This document shows, piece by piece, positions 46,044 to 58,039 of a DNA stretch of 64,000 nucleotides. The DNA is from Echinarachnius parma. Its lineage: Eukaryota > Echinodermata > Echinoidea > Clypeasteroida > Echinarachniidae. The stretch covers positions 1 through 64,000 of the forward strand of contig JBAMJV010003315.1 in the NCBI GenBank assembly GCA_037951105.1. The letters are read 5' to 3'. Positions within the stretch are counted from its first letter, which is position 1. Every line of letters starts with the position of its first letter. Both the position numbers and the translations under genes were made by a program. The notes below the pieces were generated by a model, which saw only the letters and a list, made by a program, of their open reading frames with translations, ran no database searches and was not told where the DNA came from.

Positions 46044-46968
46044 AGGGGTCTAGTAACTTTGTTGGCAAGTGCAAAAAGTGATGAGTGATTAATAAAATGT
46101 GTATTGGAGTGATCTGATATGTCCACAAAGTAATGTGTGAACAAAATTCACTTTAATTGGATGTTTTTTAGCCGAGATATGAGCAAACATGCAAAGTGAT
46201 ATTCACTATACTCATTGTCATTGTACTTACTTTGTACATGGCATGAAATTATCCCGTAAACAATTTCATATCTGAACATTTCAATCGTAAATATATTTTG
46301 AAGGAAATGGAAATTTGAAAAACCTAAACCTGTCCCGTGCTTTTATAGTTAAAGGGGTAGTTTAGTTTTGGTAGAGAGGGCGCTGCACATCACAATTTTT
46401 TTGTAAGGTAATGAAAAACTGAGTGTCGAATTTGAGAGAACATGCAATTTTAATGGCAGAATAAACTTTATTTGGTCAAAATCGGTCCAGAAACGGCTGA
46501 AATATAAAAAATATATCTGATCTTATAATTATTTGGGGCCCAAATAATGAATTTTTCAAAAAATTAAAAAAATGCATACACTTTTTCAAAAATGTTCAAA
46601 ATCGTTTTTGAATTAGTTGTTCATGATCTCTCTATTTAATCATGATTTCAATAAAACGTCACATGCATAATTTTGTATGAAAAATGGTTAAAACCAATGC
46701 CTATTTAGAGAGCGCCCTCTTGTGTTTTAATGGCTCTTTTTGAATGATAATGGGCTTTTTACTTAGTCGTTTGTAATTTTGTATACCTTTCGAGCATGGT
46801 GGAGTTATAACTATTAGTTTATAATGTTACTGTCCAGGTTTGGTTACTAAAATTCAGCCTTACCAAAACTATACTACCACTTTAATATGAATATGATAAG
46901 GTATAAGAGAACCACTAGAGTTCCAAGTAAGTTTTGAGGATTTGGACAATGTTACTAAGTCCCTTTAA
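46040..46968 (+). mobile_element. TTAA MITE family B copy 3, split by a family A MITE
   Basis: Left TTAAAGGGGTCTAGTAACTT, right ATGTTACTAAGTCCCTTTAA. When 46349-46881 is removed the sequence is collinear with 33495-33881 and 39517-39923. Confidence 0.92.
46349..46885 (+). mobile_element. Family A MITE copy 13 (complete, nested)
   Basis: TTAA at 46349-46352 and 46882-46885. The uninterrupted family B copies read TTGTTAATACGAATA at this point, so the empty site has a single TTAA. That proves a TTAA target duplication. Confidence 0.95.
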
Positions 46969-47405
46969 AGTGAACCATTATCTTTGTGAAAATTCAATTG
47001 AAATCAATTGGAGCTTCCCCACTTCTCTTGTACCCTGTTGTTCGGCTTATGGTAACAGAATAATGAAATGGGGTCTGTTTTTTTTCTTCAAATGTCTCCT
47101 AACTATGGAGAAATTTAACATTGCATTTCTACTCTCTGTAGAAGCTTTTGACCGTAGTCAATATATAGTATCCGAATTCGGATACTAATAATATTATTCT
47201 AATTTTTCGGATACTTCTCGCGAACGATCGGGATAACATCAGACATCGATTTACTCCTTTTTTCACTAGGTGAACATTATTCCTTTTCTATGAAATTCTC
47301 ACATATTATTCTCAAGTATATTACAATGATATTGGTATATTATGATTGGAGTCTTAAATATCACTCTTGGGGGAAAAAAACACATACAATTAATGGATCA
47401 CTTTA
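46965..47405. mobile_element. TTAA-bounded MITE related to family F
   Basis: Left TTTAAAGTGAACCATTATC and right AATTAATGGATCACTTTA are complementary over ~13 bases. The interior shares GAGCTTCC, CTTGTACC and TTCGGCTTATGGTAA words with 45678-46043. The left TTAA is shared with family B copy 3. It contains an 18-base perfect palindrome at 47168-47185. Confidence 0.78.
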
Positions 47406-48272
47406 GTCCGTTTTACTGGCTAAAGTGTAGAGCATTTAGCGCGGGTTTCCACAACGGCGGGACAACTCCTACTCAATCTATTACAAAATCATGACGCCAT
47501 GATATTAACAAATAATAGTCATTAGAAGTATGACAAGCCGCGGTCGTTAACCTGTTCCTTCTTCAAGCTCACCGCTCATCATGGCGGTCTCCTGCGATGT
47601 ATGTATTAAAGTTTATCTCTTTTAATTGGAAAGGAAGTTTGTATGCATTTGTTTTAATGCACATCCTTTTTTAGTATGTATATGAAGATTTGCTTCAATT
47701 CATTGTGTGTTTATAATTGTCTGATTGTGCACATTTTTGAAGAAAAAAATAATAATGCAGGAATAAAACTTAATAAACATCAAACAAACTTCGAAAAAAA
47801 AGTACCCCCCCCCAAAAAAAAAAAAAAAAAACTGTCTGAACCGCCGCTAAAATAAGTGTGCATAACAATTTTTTACATGAGGAATAATAATGTGTTTTGC
47901 CACGTTTTTTTACCCCTAATCAACAAAGCAGTATTGCTACAGTAGCAATATGTTGGAATACTGTATCCATATACATCATTTTCCAACTTAAAAAGGTAGT
48001 TTGGGCGAGTGTCTGGGTTGTCAGGAAAACCTTTCAAATTTTATAAAGACATGCAGTTTTACTAAATCGGTCTTCTGTATATATATTGCTTTATAATCAT
48101 AAGTCAGAAGAAACACACTGCATTTATGAAGAGAACAAGAATTTCGTTAAAAATCGCGTCCTGAATAATTTACATCCGTTTGAGAGGGGTGGGGCGGAGT
48201 ACAAGAGGATAAATGCAGGGCATGTATAAACTATGTAATCAACGTTTTGCAAACAGTGATATAGATAGAGAA
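47406..48272. other. Intergenic DNA
   Basis: No gene recognised. A C-then-A homopolymer pair lies near 47804-47830. Confidence 0.5.
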
Positions 48273-48541
48273 CAGTGGCGTAGCAGAAAGTTTCTTCTAC
48301 AAGGGGGCATGTGATGTCCATAAGGGGGGGGGGGGGGGGGGTTTGTGTGAGGGGCAGTCTATACCAATATGTTCTTTTTCTTTTTTGAATACATTTATCT
48401 TCTTCTTTCTGTCCCATCAGAGTAGGCTACGGCAATACATGAGAGGAAAGTATTCCTACATTGGAGGGATTGGGAACCCCCCCCCCCCTTCCCCCTCCTC
48501 TCCCTGCCCCACCCCCCCCCCCCTAATCATGGGCTACGCCA
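48273..48541. mobile_element. hAT-like MITE related to 42405-42567
   Basis: The left end CAGTGGCGTAGC is intact and the right end GGCTACGCC lacks its last bases. The flanks ATAGAGAA and ATAGGGGA agree at 6 of 8 positions. G run at 48325-48341, C runs at 48477-48488 and 48512-48523. Confidence 0.75.
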
Positions 48542-49746
48542 ATAGGGGACATGTCATTGTGAGTAATCTCCGCCGGAGTTGGAGTAATTAGGTGGGATTT
48601 GCTTCGTAACGATGTGATCAGTGACGCTATTCTATTTGGATCGCCCGCGGCGGTATACTAGTTCCACATCTACCGTAGACGAAACCACATATGACGTGCA
48701 TCGAGTGTCATAAAACATGAATCTTACATTGTGTTGGTCGATGTGAGTTAAACAAATATAATGTAATTAGATATGTTGCAGCATCGAGGGGATGCTGTAT
48801 CGTTTTGACAATTGAACAAAGAATTTAAATTCAAGTTGGGACACAGCCCAGTGCGAAAAGGAAAATTATTTTCTTATACATGTCGATCGATATGATGGTT
48901 CATAAATATTACGCTTTTATCGAAGTTGGTTTTTAGTTTTTATTATCTAGGTATAAGTCCAACTTTCTTGAATAGATAAATAACATATATCGTTCGATTT
49001 TGCAAAATATATTACCCCTCTCTTTCTCATCTCTCTATTCTCTTTGTTATCATTTATTGAATGTATCGCGAGGCATTCAAATCCCTTTAAATTCATTTGC
49101 AATTTCCATTCTGATAACTCATTTTTATTATTTTCTTGATCTCATCGATAAATCTTCTTCCCACATATAGCTGGGAAGTATAATGGAGTATAATGGCGCA
49201 ACATGCACGCCATAACTGATGTGTTCGATGTTTGAGGAAAGTTCGCTCACTCAAGGCTAATCCGTATATGTCACGCGTAGCTTATTCATAGTAGCCCGAC
49301 TCCAAAATTACCTTCAAACTTACGAAATCATCAACCTTCGAGGTGATGTTAACCTACAGAAAAAAACACAAAAAACAGCGGCTTTTTAGAAACTTCTCCG
49401 CCCTCGAACTACAACCCAACATGTAATTTGTTTGCGCTCTTTTTTTTTTTTCAATGACTCAATCAATTACTATAGTATTAGCCTGTTCATCAGTTATGTC
49501 ATTGGTGATATCATAAAGTTTTTATCCGCCCATGGAAAGCACGTGGTGAACAAAGGCTCGAAGTGATCGAAGCGTGTAAGTACTTGAGTTTAGAGGGGAC
49601 AAGTCAGGTTGCATTGACTATGTTAGTGATGAAATCTCGACGGCGCGATCATTTTCCCATGGATATGTTTGCTTTTACCACGATCATGACGATTGCAGAA
49701 GTTGTCATCTGACTCTTTTATTGGAGCTTGGGTAATGTCGTAGATA
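48542..49746. other. Intergenic DNA
   Basis: AT-rich with no gene or recognised repeat. Confidence 0.5.
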
Positions 49747-49866
49747 AGGGGGGGGGGGGGGGGGGGGGACCTTTGAACTAAATAAATAAATAAGGTGTGC
49801 CCCCCCCCCCCCCCCCCCTCCCCCAATAATTCGAGTGCTTCCCTAATCAGTCCGACCACGCTACAC
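49747..49866. mobile_element. Fragment of the CAGTGGCGTAGC MITE family
   Basis: Poly(G) (49747-49767), then AATAAATAAATAAGGTGTGC, a long C run, and AATCAGTCCGACCACGCTAC, as in the right half of 42405-42567. The outer ends are lost. Confidence 0.75.
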
Positions 49867-50228
49867 CACGTACGTGACGTACTGAGCTTGAGCAATTAAC
49901 ATGATTTACGGTATCTTTCCCAAAGTTTTAACAACTAAGCTTCAATATTCTTGTGCATTCACATTCAGCTACATAAATGACGTACTCTTCATTTTCTATG
50001 ACGTTTATAAAGCCAGCTTCTACAAAGTTCGTCGCAAAACCGAAGGGACAGGAATTACTCGTCGCTATCATAATCACGGAATGCACGTAGCACAACTAGT
50101 CCAGTCAATATATGGTCTTGACCTCGGCAAAATTGCAACACGGGATTTTTTTTCGGAATTCTGTTCAGGAAACTCCCCTTAAGAACCAAAAAAAAGTCCC
50201 AAGAAATCGAAGTTGCGGAAAGTGGTTT

Positions 50229-51085
50229 AATTTGCATAATATGCAAATTAGGTATTGTTTGAATGTAAAAATATTAAATTAATTGTTTAAAAATATTTAT
50301 ATACTATATTGGCGCCAGAAAAGTATGGCAACCCAATATTAGGATCATAAAGTACACGATGAACGCATACCCGTACTAGTAATTACTACATAATTTGCAT
50401 AATATGCAAATTAGGTATTGTTTGAATGTACAAATATTAAATTAATTGTTTAAAAATATTTTAAACCTATATTGACGCCAGAAAAGTATGGCAACCCAAT
50501 ATTAGGATCATAAAGTCCACGATGAACGCATACCCGTACTAGTAATTACTACATAATTTGCATAATATGCAAATTAGGTTTCCCCCAAAAATCAAATATT
50601 CCATATTGTTGAACAAATAGACTTGATCGAGTTGATGCAAATGATAAAGCCTTTATATTTTTAAGGTCAGATATGAAACAGGTTAGGGTGGCACTCAATC
50701 GAAACGTTAGCATGAAAGTACTTTGCATAATATGCAAATGAGCTATAGTTTGATTGGATCAATATGAAGTTATGTATTGCTTAAAATCTAGATGCACTAT
50801 CATAGCCAGAAGAGTGTGCACATCTAGTATCAAAAGCCAATATACCATAACACACGGTGACACGTATATCAGTTCACCATAATTTGCATATAATTTGCAC
50901 AATATGTCAATTAATGTCCACAAAAATAGTAAAATATTGCACATTTTTATCAAAAAACGGACTTGTTGAGTGAATACAAACGATAAAACCTATATTTTTC
51001 AGGTCAGTAGTACCAAGTATTTTTGTTAGACATGCTACGAAAACAGTAGGCCTGTAATTAAAGTGCTTTGCATAATATGCACATA
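50229..51085. repeat. ~163-bp satellite with octamer palindrome
   Basis: TTTGCATAATATGCAAAT or close variants occur near 50229, 50394, 50556, 50722, 50884 and 51067, spacing about 161-184. The first two full units (TTAGGTATTGTTTGAATGTA onward) are nearly identical; the later ones are more diverged. Each palindrome has an ATGCAAAT word on each strand. Confidence 0.88.
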
Positions 51086-51164
51086 ACTTTGCATTTACAA
51101 ATGAATGAAAACTATAGGCTACATAATGGTAATCAATTTGTACCAAGTTCAACGAACACATCTA

Positions 51165-52610
51165 TAGTCCAGTCAATATCAATATAGGGTCTTGACCTCG
51201 GCAAAATTGCAACATGGGAATTTTCTTCGGAATTCTGTTCAGGAAACTCCCTTGAACAACGTAATAAAAGTCCTAAGAAATTGAAGCTACGGAAAGTGGT
51301 TTAATTTGCATTAATATAAGCTAATTTGCATATTTCTGAAATGCGGTGAGGGGTCATTTTCTATCTAGGAATAGCACAATATTGATAAAAACGATTATAC
51401 TAGGGTAATTTAGGGCAAGGCATCCATTAACGGTGCTCATTTGCATGTGGTCATATAGGCAACGCCCTAAAAGCCAAGATGGCTGCCCCTAATTTGCATA
51501 TTTATGAATATTATTGGTATTAAGTGGTTACAGCCTCTAATGAGCAATCATTCCGGATTATTATTTTTCATTCATGTTCTAAATATGTAGTGAAGCTATT
51601 TCAGATTAGTTGCCACCTTGGAAACCTCTATAAATGCATAAAATTTGCATAATTGGGTTATTTACCTAATTTGCATATTCCCCCAAATTGAGTATATTGG
51701 GAGCCCGGAAACTAAAAATTACAAGTTATACCACTTTTTCCAAGGTTTTGGGGGGCAACAAGTCCATTTTGTATACTTATTTTCCAAATAGCACCATGGC
51801 AACCTTCTTTAAATGCAAGATGGCTGCTCCCCACATTTTCACATGTAATGATACACAACTTCATTCTTGCAATGTGCTAACAGTGAAACAAATTATGCTC
51901 TAAAAAATGCCGTTAAAGTGGCAAATAGCATTATCTCCTTTAAATGCCAAATACGGCCATCTTGGATTTATGTGGGTTGCCAAGGTGATACGTCGAATTA
52001 AGTATCATAAATGGATTTCCTGCCCCCAAAAACCTTGGAAAAGTGGTATTTCACGTCATTTTTACTTTCCGGGTATACTCAATTTGGGGAATATGCAAAT
52101 TAGGTAAATAATAAAATTATGCTAATTATATGCATTGCAAGAGGTTGCCAAGGCGGCAACCAAGCTGAAGTATCTTTGATATACATTTAGAACATGATTA
52201 AAGAAAAAAACACTATAATTATTGCTTATTAGAGGCTGTAGCCAATGAAAACCAATAATATTCATAAATATGCAAATTAGGAAGCAGCCATCTTGGATTT
52301 CAGGGTTTTCTCCATATGGCACTCGCAAACGAGCACCGGAAATGGATTCCTTGCCCCAAAATACCTTAGAATATTTGTTTTAATTACTAGCGTACTATTC
52401 CTAGATAGAAAATGACCCCTGACCATATTTCATAATTATGCAAATTTGCTAATTATCTTTATAATGCAAATTAAACCACTTCCGCAACTCCGATTTCTTG
52501 GGACTTTTTTTTGGTTGTTAAGGGGAGTTTCCTGAACAGAATTCCGAAAAAATCCCGTGTTGCAATTTTGCCGAGGTTACCCCCTTATATATGCTAGATT
52601 GACTGGACTA
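51165..52610. mobile_element. Foldback element, ~680-bp arms
   Basis: Ordered words of the left arm (GTCATTTTCTATCTAGGAAT, CAAGATGGCTGCCCCTAATT, TTACAGCCTCTAATGAGCAA, TTGCCACCTTGG, CCACTTTTTCCAAGGTTTTG, AAGATGGCTGCTCCCCAC) appear in mirror order on the right. The centre is about 51835-51965. Arms are more diverged than those of 17323-18898. Confidence 0.9.
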
Positions 52611-53790
52611 AACCGAATGATAACAGTCTAGTCCATGTGGGTGTTTCACAAAAATTCAAAGTTTAACCTAACTCTCATGCAGTACACCTATTTGTTAATG
52701 AAAGCCGTTAGCTTCTTTATAGCAAAGTTGTTGAAAATTTTCGTTTAAAAGGCATACTTTTGATTCAAATCAGTAATATTTGTTATTACTATGGGGTTAA
52801 TATAATTGTTTAAAGTTCTAAATACTTGTATTTAAAAACGCACTAAATTATATTATTTGTACTAAATTGTTGACAAATTAGTTACAACAATCTGTCGTAC
52901 AAGCGATTAATTTTAAAAGAATTGTCGATTTACACGTTTTTCAAAATTCAAGGTTTCCGTTTTCGCTGTCACTGTCTTGTCCCAGATTTGTGTATGTGTC
53001 CTTTTTTTTTTATTATCATGACGATATAGATGTAACAATTGTTACGGCGAAGGCTGCACCACACATGTTCTTATCATATCACTTCATATCGACACACGTT
53101 ATTCAATTACGCCAATTTTTAGTGCGTTCCATCAATAATTTCGCATGTTTTGTTCGAAGAAAAGGACCATGAGCAATCCCCCAGCGAAGGGAGAAAATAC
53201 AAAACCATCATTGACTTTAAACGAAGGATTACGATGGCTCAATATTCGTACCTGTTTTGACAAAAAATATCCCAAGTCAGATTGGAACAGTTGGATATAG
53301 GAGGATCTAGAGGTAATTGGTTCCTAGACGTCACAACTGGTTTCGATAACCCAGCTACTGTAAATTGACCGATTGGCAAATATTCACCAAAAGACATACA
53401 AAACATAATAGTTAGGGTTTTACTTTGAGTTTATTTTTCACACGGTAACTTGCTTCAACTATGCACAGCCCATCCTGTGTTTAGTGACCACGCCAATAAT
53501 ACAATTATACGTGGTCGGTGAATACAGCTGACCACTACTTCATTTTCAATTGGTCACATAATAACATAACTATGACGCGGAAAAGGGACGAAAAATCAAA
53601 TGACGTAGGCTACATCCGAACGGTTGCACAGTGACAGCCTCAAGTGAAAATTGTCTCCATTGCTTAGGATACGAAATGGGTCGATTAGCTTCCCTCACTG
53701 TTACCCCCTATCACCTTGCCGTTGACAAAAACAAACAACATTAATATGTTATTACTATTCTGAATTAGCTACACTGGTTTGTGCTGGGTG
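52611..53790. other. Intergenic DNA
   Basis: No gene recognised. Confidence 0.5.
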
Positions 53791-55470
53791 TTTTGCTTAT
53801 ACCCCCACGTCCAGCTCACGTTCACTGCCTGTTCTCCCGGTGTGACGAAACCGTGGATTTAGCAGTGGAACGTGGGGACTGGTTACACTGGTACGTATTG
53901 ATGTCAGGATTACGCTCCAACCATACGCCCTCGTCACGTTCACTTCCTGTTCACAAGATGAGACGACAACGTGGGATTTAACGCCCACCACAACGTCCAT
54001 GTCAACGTTCACTACCAATTCTAAATGTGTGACGACAGCATGGATTTAAACAAGGACAGTGAACGTTGACTGGTTACGGCACGTCACGTTTCAGCTCCGC
54101 CCCTACCAGGGGCGTCGATCCTGGGGGGGCAGGGGGGGCGGTCGCCCCCCCAATGAAAATATTGGGGGGGCGAACATATCATTTCGCCCCCCCAATAATT
54201 CCGAAAATGAGAAAGAAAAAAATCGAGTGATATAATGCCAAAGACGGGAAAGACACATTCATCAATAATTAATCTTCAAAATAGCCGTTTTTTAGTTTGA
54301 AAAGGACTGTAAATCTCCTTTTTGCCGCGCGCTTCGCGCGCATGTACAGTTTCTCATATTGCAAGTTTAAATTGGGTTGTGGGAACTCACCTTTCGAAAT
54401 GTGTTGGGCAGTGTAATTTCTCAAAAGCACACCTCAAACAAAGTTTATTAAACCCTCATCTATAGATAGCACACCGTCACAGAAAATAAAATAATCTGAA
54501 ATATATCTTTCAGTCAAATCGGTCCATATGCGCTGAACGCAAATCCAATTGGAATATCATTTCCCCCCACATTTGAAAGTGGAGGAGATTGTCCCCCTCC
54601 CTTTGTCATTATGTATGTTTGGTTCCATACTTCATATTACGAGAAATTTCTGTCTCGGGTGTGCACCAAATCGCACAATTTCACGCCCAAAAATACAAAA
54701 GCTCCCTACTGTGGGAGGGGGACACCCCCTCCCACACCCTCCCCCGCTCGGTCGCTTCGCTTCCTCGCAATGTCTCTCCTCCACTTTTGAAAAGTTGTTT
54801 ACGCCCTTGCTTAGTTTCATGGGAGCCCAATGCCCTAGACTATAACGATGGCTCTATAGTATAGGATCACGTGAATCCATCTCATACAAGGCTCAATATT
54901 TTCCTCGCTATATGCCCTTAAAAATACGTTACGAGTATAGGTTCACTATTTTATACAATTTTAACACCCATGATAGGAGTTGCAAATGTCTGAAATCTAA
55001 AAGCTTCCGGGGGCTCCGCCCCCTGGACCCCCATTATTGTCCCCAAATGTGGGTGACCCCCAAAGTCAGGTCTTCGAGCCATGAAGACACTTTCGATGAG
55101 CGCATATCCGGGCATTCCAATATGGAGCTTTTTGCTCTCTCTGTGGTCACTCTGGAAATTTTTTTTCAAATTTCGCCCCCCCAATCGCAAAAACGGATCG
55201 ACGCCCCTGGCCCCTACCCTACGTCCACGTCACGTTCACTAACCCTAACCTGTCCTCGGGGTGTGACGACACAATGTTATTCACTAAGAAACAGTAACTT
55301 AGTGAACTGGTTACGTGCTGGGGACACGATGTAATAAGACTCCGCCCCTCCTTCCACCTCACGTTCACTTCCTGTTCTGGATTCAACCAAGGTCTGGTAA
55401 TATTGGTATAAGTACACCCCACGTTCGCAACAATCATGTTCTCCGAGAGTGACGACAGCGTGACTTTGGC
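53790..55470. repeat. Degenerate minisatellite, interrupted by family J copy 3
   Basis: Words TCACGTTCACTTCCTGTTC and GTGTGACGACAACGTGGATT recur near 53815, 53935, 54003, 55228, 55364 and 55421 at irregular ~60-135 base spacing. The hAT-like element at 54107-55209 sits inside the array. Confidence 0.75.
54107..55209 (+). mobile_element. hAT-like element, family J copy 3
   Basis: Perfect 8-bp target duplication GCCCCTAC (54099-54106, 55210-55217). 1103 bp, without the tandem duplication of copy 2 and with shorter G/C runs, so probably the closest to the family consensus. Near-identical to copy 1 over most of its length. Confidence 0.96.
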
Positions 55471-55956
55471 AATGAATGTGTTGGTAGAGCCTTATCGTAT
55501 AATCGTGACATTCAAAACTCGCATTCTAAATCTCTATAATCACACATAGATTTTGATGGGACTAGTAGTAAATCTCATGGGGGGGGGGGGGAGAGGTCAC
55601 AAAGACTTTAAGTTGAAGTTAAATAATATTGGAATACTCAACACTAAATTGTGATAAAATCATCAATATTTTATGTTAACGAGGAGATTCTACATGTAAA
55701 AAGTCTTTAAAAGCCTCAAAACTTTTTTTTATAAATGTGTACATCCCATGGCTATGAATGGCTCACAATAATAAAAGATCTAACCTTATACATTTAAGTT
55801 TACTCGAAAGTCGGAAAGGACAGTCGGTTTGCATTATACCGAATTTTATTTCCGTTTTCAATAATTCATGGTTTATGTTTTACGCATCCATAGTTATATT
55901 TTCGAAGCCAGTTAGACCATTTTTGTGGACGTCGTCTCCAGCATGTCTGCTATTTT
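55471..55956. other. Intergenic DNA
   Basis: A G run lies at 55580-55591. No gene recognised. Confidence 0.5.
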
Positions 55957-55964
55957 GCTTTCTA

Positions 55965-56392
55965 TCATAGGCGTACCCAGGGGGGGGGGTGGGGTTTGGG
56001 GTTTAACCCCCCCCCCCCCCCTCTCTTGACCAAAAAAATGACTGTTTTGGGGGTTGAACCCCTCCCCTCCCTTTACAACTTGTAGCTGGTCTTGAGACCA
56101 CATTTTAGCGGTCTCAACCATCATTACCAATGGTCTCGGCCTCGAAATTTTTGAAAAATCCTGGTCTCGGCCTCGAAATGTTGAAAGTTCTCGGTCTCGG
56201 CTTCGAAAAATGTATACGGACACCCCCCCCCCCCCCCCCCCCCCCCCGCTTACACGATTCTCGAAAAATGGTCTTGGTCTCGGCCTCGAATTTTTTTTGA
56301 CTGGTCCTGGTCTCGGTCTCGGAAATTTGGCCGACGATAACCCCCCCCCCCCTCCCCCCCCCCCCCCTTGAAAAAATCCTGGGTACGCCACA
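55965..56392. mobile_element. 428-bp hAT-like element with GGTCTCGGCCTCGAAA minirepeat
   Basis: 8-bp target duplication GCTTTCTA (55957-55964, 56393-56400). The ends share GGCGTACCCAGG/CCTGGGTACGCC. The interior is a tandem minirepeat of GGTCTCGGCCTCGAAA (about six copies between 56125 and 56335), with C runs at 56223-56247 and 56341-56367 and a G/C pair at 55981-56021. Confidence 0.93.
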
Positions 56393-56400
56393 GCTTTCTA

Positions 56401-56981
56401 TTATTAAGTTTTTTTTATATTGATCACAGCGATATATTATGATACATATATAAGGCAGTATGGTATCTATAATATCATCGTTTACGTGAGAGAAAGCACA
56501 TAAAACTGGAATCAGCTGGTTTTGGGCGATTATCAGGATTTATCATGAAGGGCGACAGAAGCCGTTAAGAATTAATTGTGCTTTTTTCTTTCTTCTAGAA
56601 ACAGGTGCTATAGAGCTGATTAGGAATATTAAAGTATTTTTCGAGACTTAAAGTGGATTTTTGTCGTTATATATAAATATATATTTTGCTTTGTGCATGT
56701 ATTACGAATCAAGTTCAATGACTCCGGTGCGCATTTGCACGTATTAATTGGCACGAACCTCTCTCCATCTAGCCCTTTCTCTGTTTTTCTGTCGATGGTT
56801 TTGCTTACGAACATAGTTCAGTACTGCTGAAAATTAAATATCTTTTACATTTGTTTATATTATCTCGATCGATTTAAGACCAGACGCATGAATGATTTTG
56901 AATATCTGCACGATTAATTATTAAGAATATGTAATTATCATTGTAATGTTGTAAACAACTTAAAACGAATTTTGATTTCCC

Positions 56982-56984
<3 letters not shown>
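56401..56984. other. Intergenic DNA
   Basis: No gene recognised. Confidence 0.5.
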
Positions 56985-57452
<468 letters not shown>

Positions 57453-57717
57453 ATGACTTATTATATACAATAATTGTGTATGTGTAGTGTATGTGATCTT
57501 CTCTCAGTCAGTGCCGAACGGAGCAAGTTGCAACCATTTAAAAACCGATCTACGCCCTCTGTTGGCGATTTCTGTTTTGTCGTGGTATTGTAAAATACAT
57601 TGAAGAGAAGAGGATGCTAATAATTATGTGTTTTACTTGTAATTCAAAACTTAACGTTCGACACATTTCATTCTAGCACATTCTCCATTTTTTGTTCCGC
57701 GTTTTATGTTGATATGT

Positions 57718-58035
57718 TGAAGGATAGTTCGGTTTTGGTAAAGAGGGCGCTTCAAGAAATTTTATTTTTGCGAGATAATCAAAAACTCAGTGTAAAACTT
57801 CCAAAAGGACACAATGTTAAAGACAGAATCAAACTTGTTTGATCAAAATCGGTTCAGAAACAGCTGAAATATCCATAAATATATCCGATTGAAATACATG
57901 TGGGGACCAACTTTTATTCAGAAATTAATTAAGGTAATATGTATAAATCCTACACATTTCTGAAAAAATACCAAAATAGTTTCGTGGAAATTGTTTTGAT
58001 GATCTCTCTGTTAATTAAATAATTATTTAATCAAT
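57718..58035 (+). mobile_element. Family A MITE copy 14 (left two thirds)
   Basis: AAGGATAGTTCGGTTTTGGT at the left, GAGGGCGC, AGATAATCAAAAACTCAGTG, GATCAAAATCGGTTCAGAAA and TGATCTCTCTGTTAAT in order. The right third is absent. Confidence 0.82.
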
Positions 58036-58039
58036 ATAC

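Larger units (their letters stand above)
50097..52610. mobile_element. Composite foldback element with internal satellite
   Basis: The outer left end (TAGTCCAGTCAATATATGGT, then CTTGACCTCGGCAAAATTGC) and the outer right end (complement, ending GATTGACTGGACTA) define 2.5 kb. The left-end sequence recurs in the same orientation at 51165, where the true foldback begins. Between 50229 and 51164 is a ~163-bp satellite. This looks like a left arm that was duplicated together with, or moved by, the satellite. Confidence 0.85.

Noticed and set aside
54549-54864. Conserved small proteins shared by 2310-2626, 20153-20362 and 54549-54864
   Set aside because: They are shared because the family J transposon copies are nearly identical. 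Frames differ in length and are broken by indels between copies, with no known domain.
55912-56391. 159-codon minus-strand frame with Arg-Pro repeats
   Set aside because: It is the reading of the GGTCTCGGCCTCGAAA minirepeat and C runs inside a hAT-like element.
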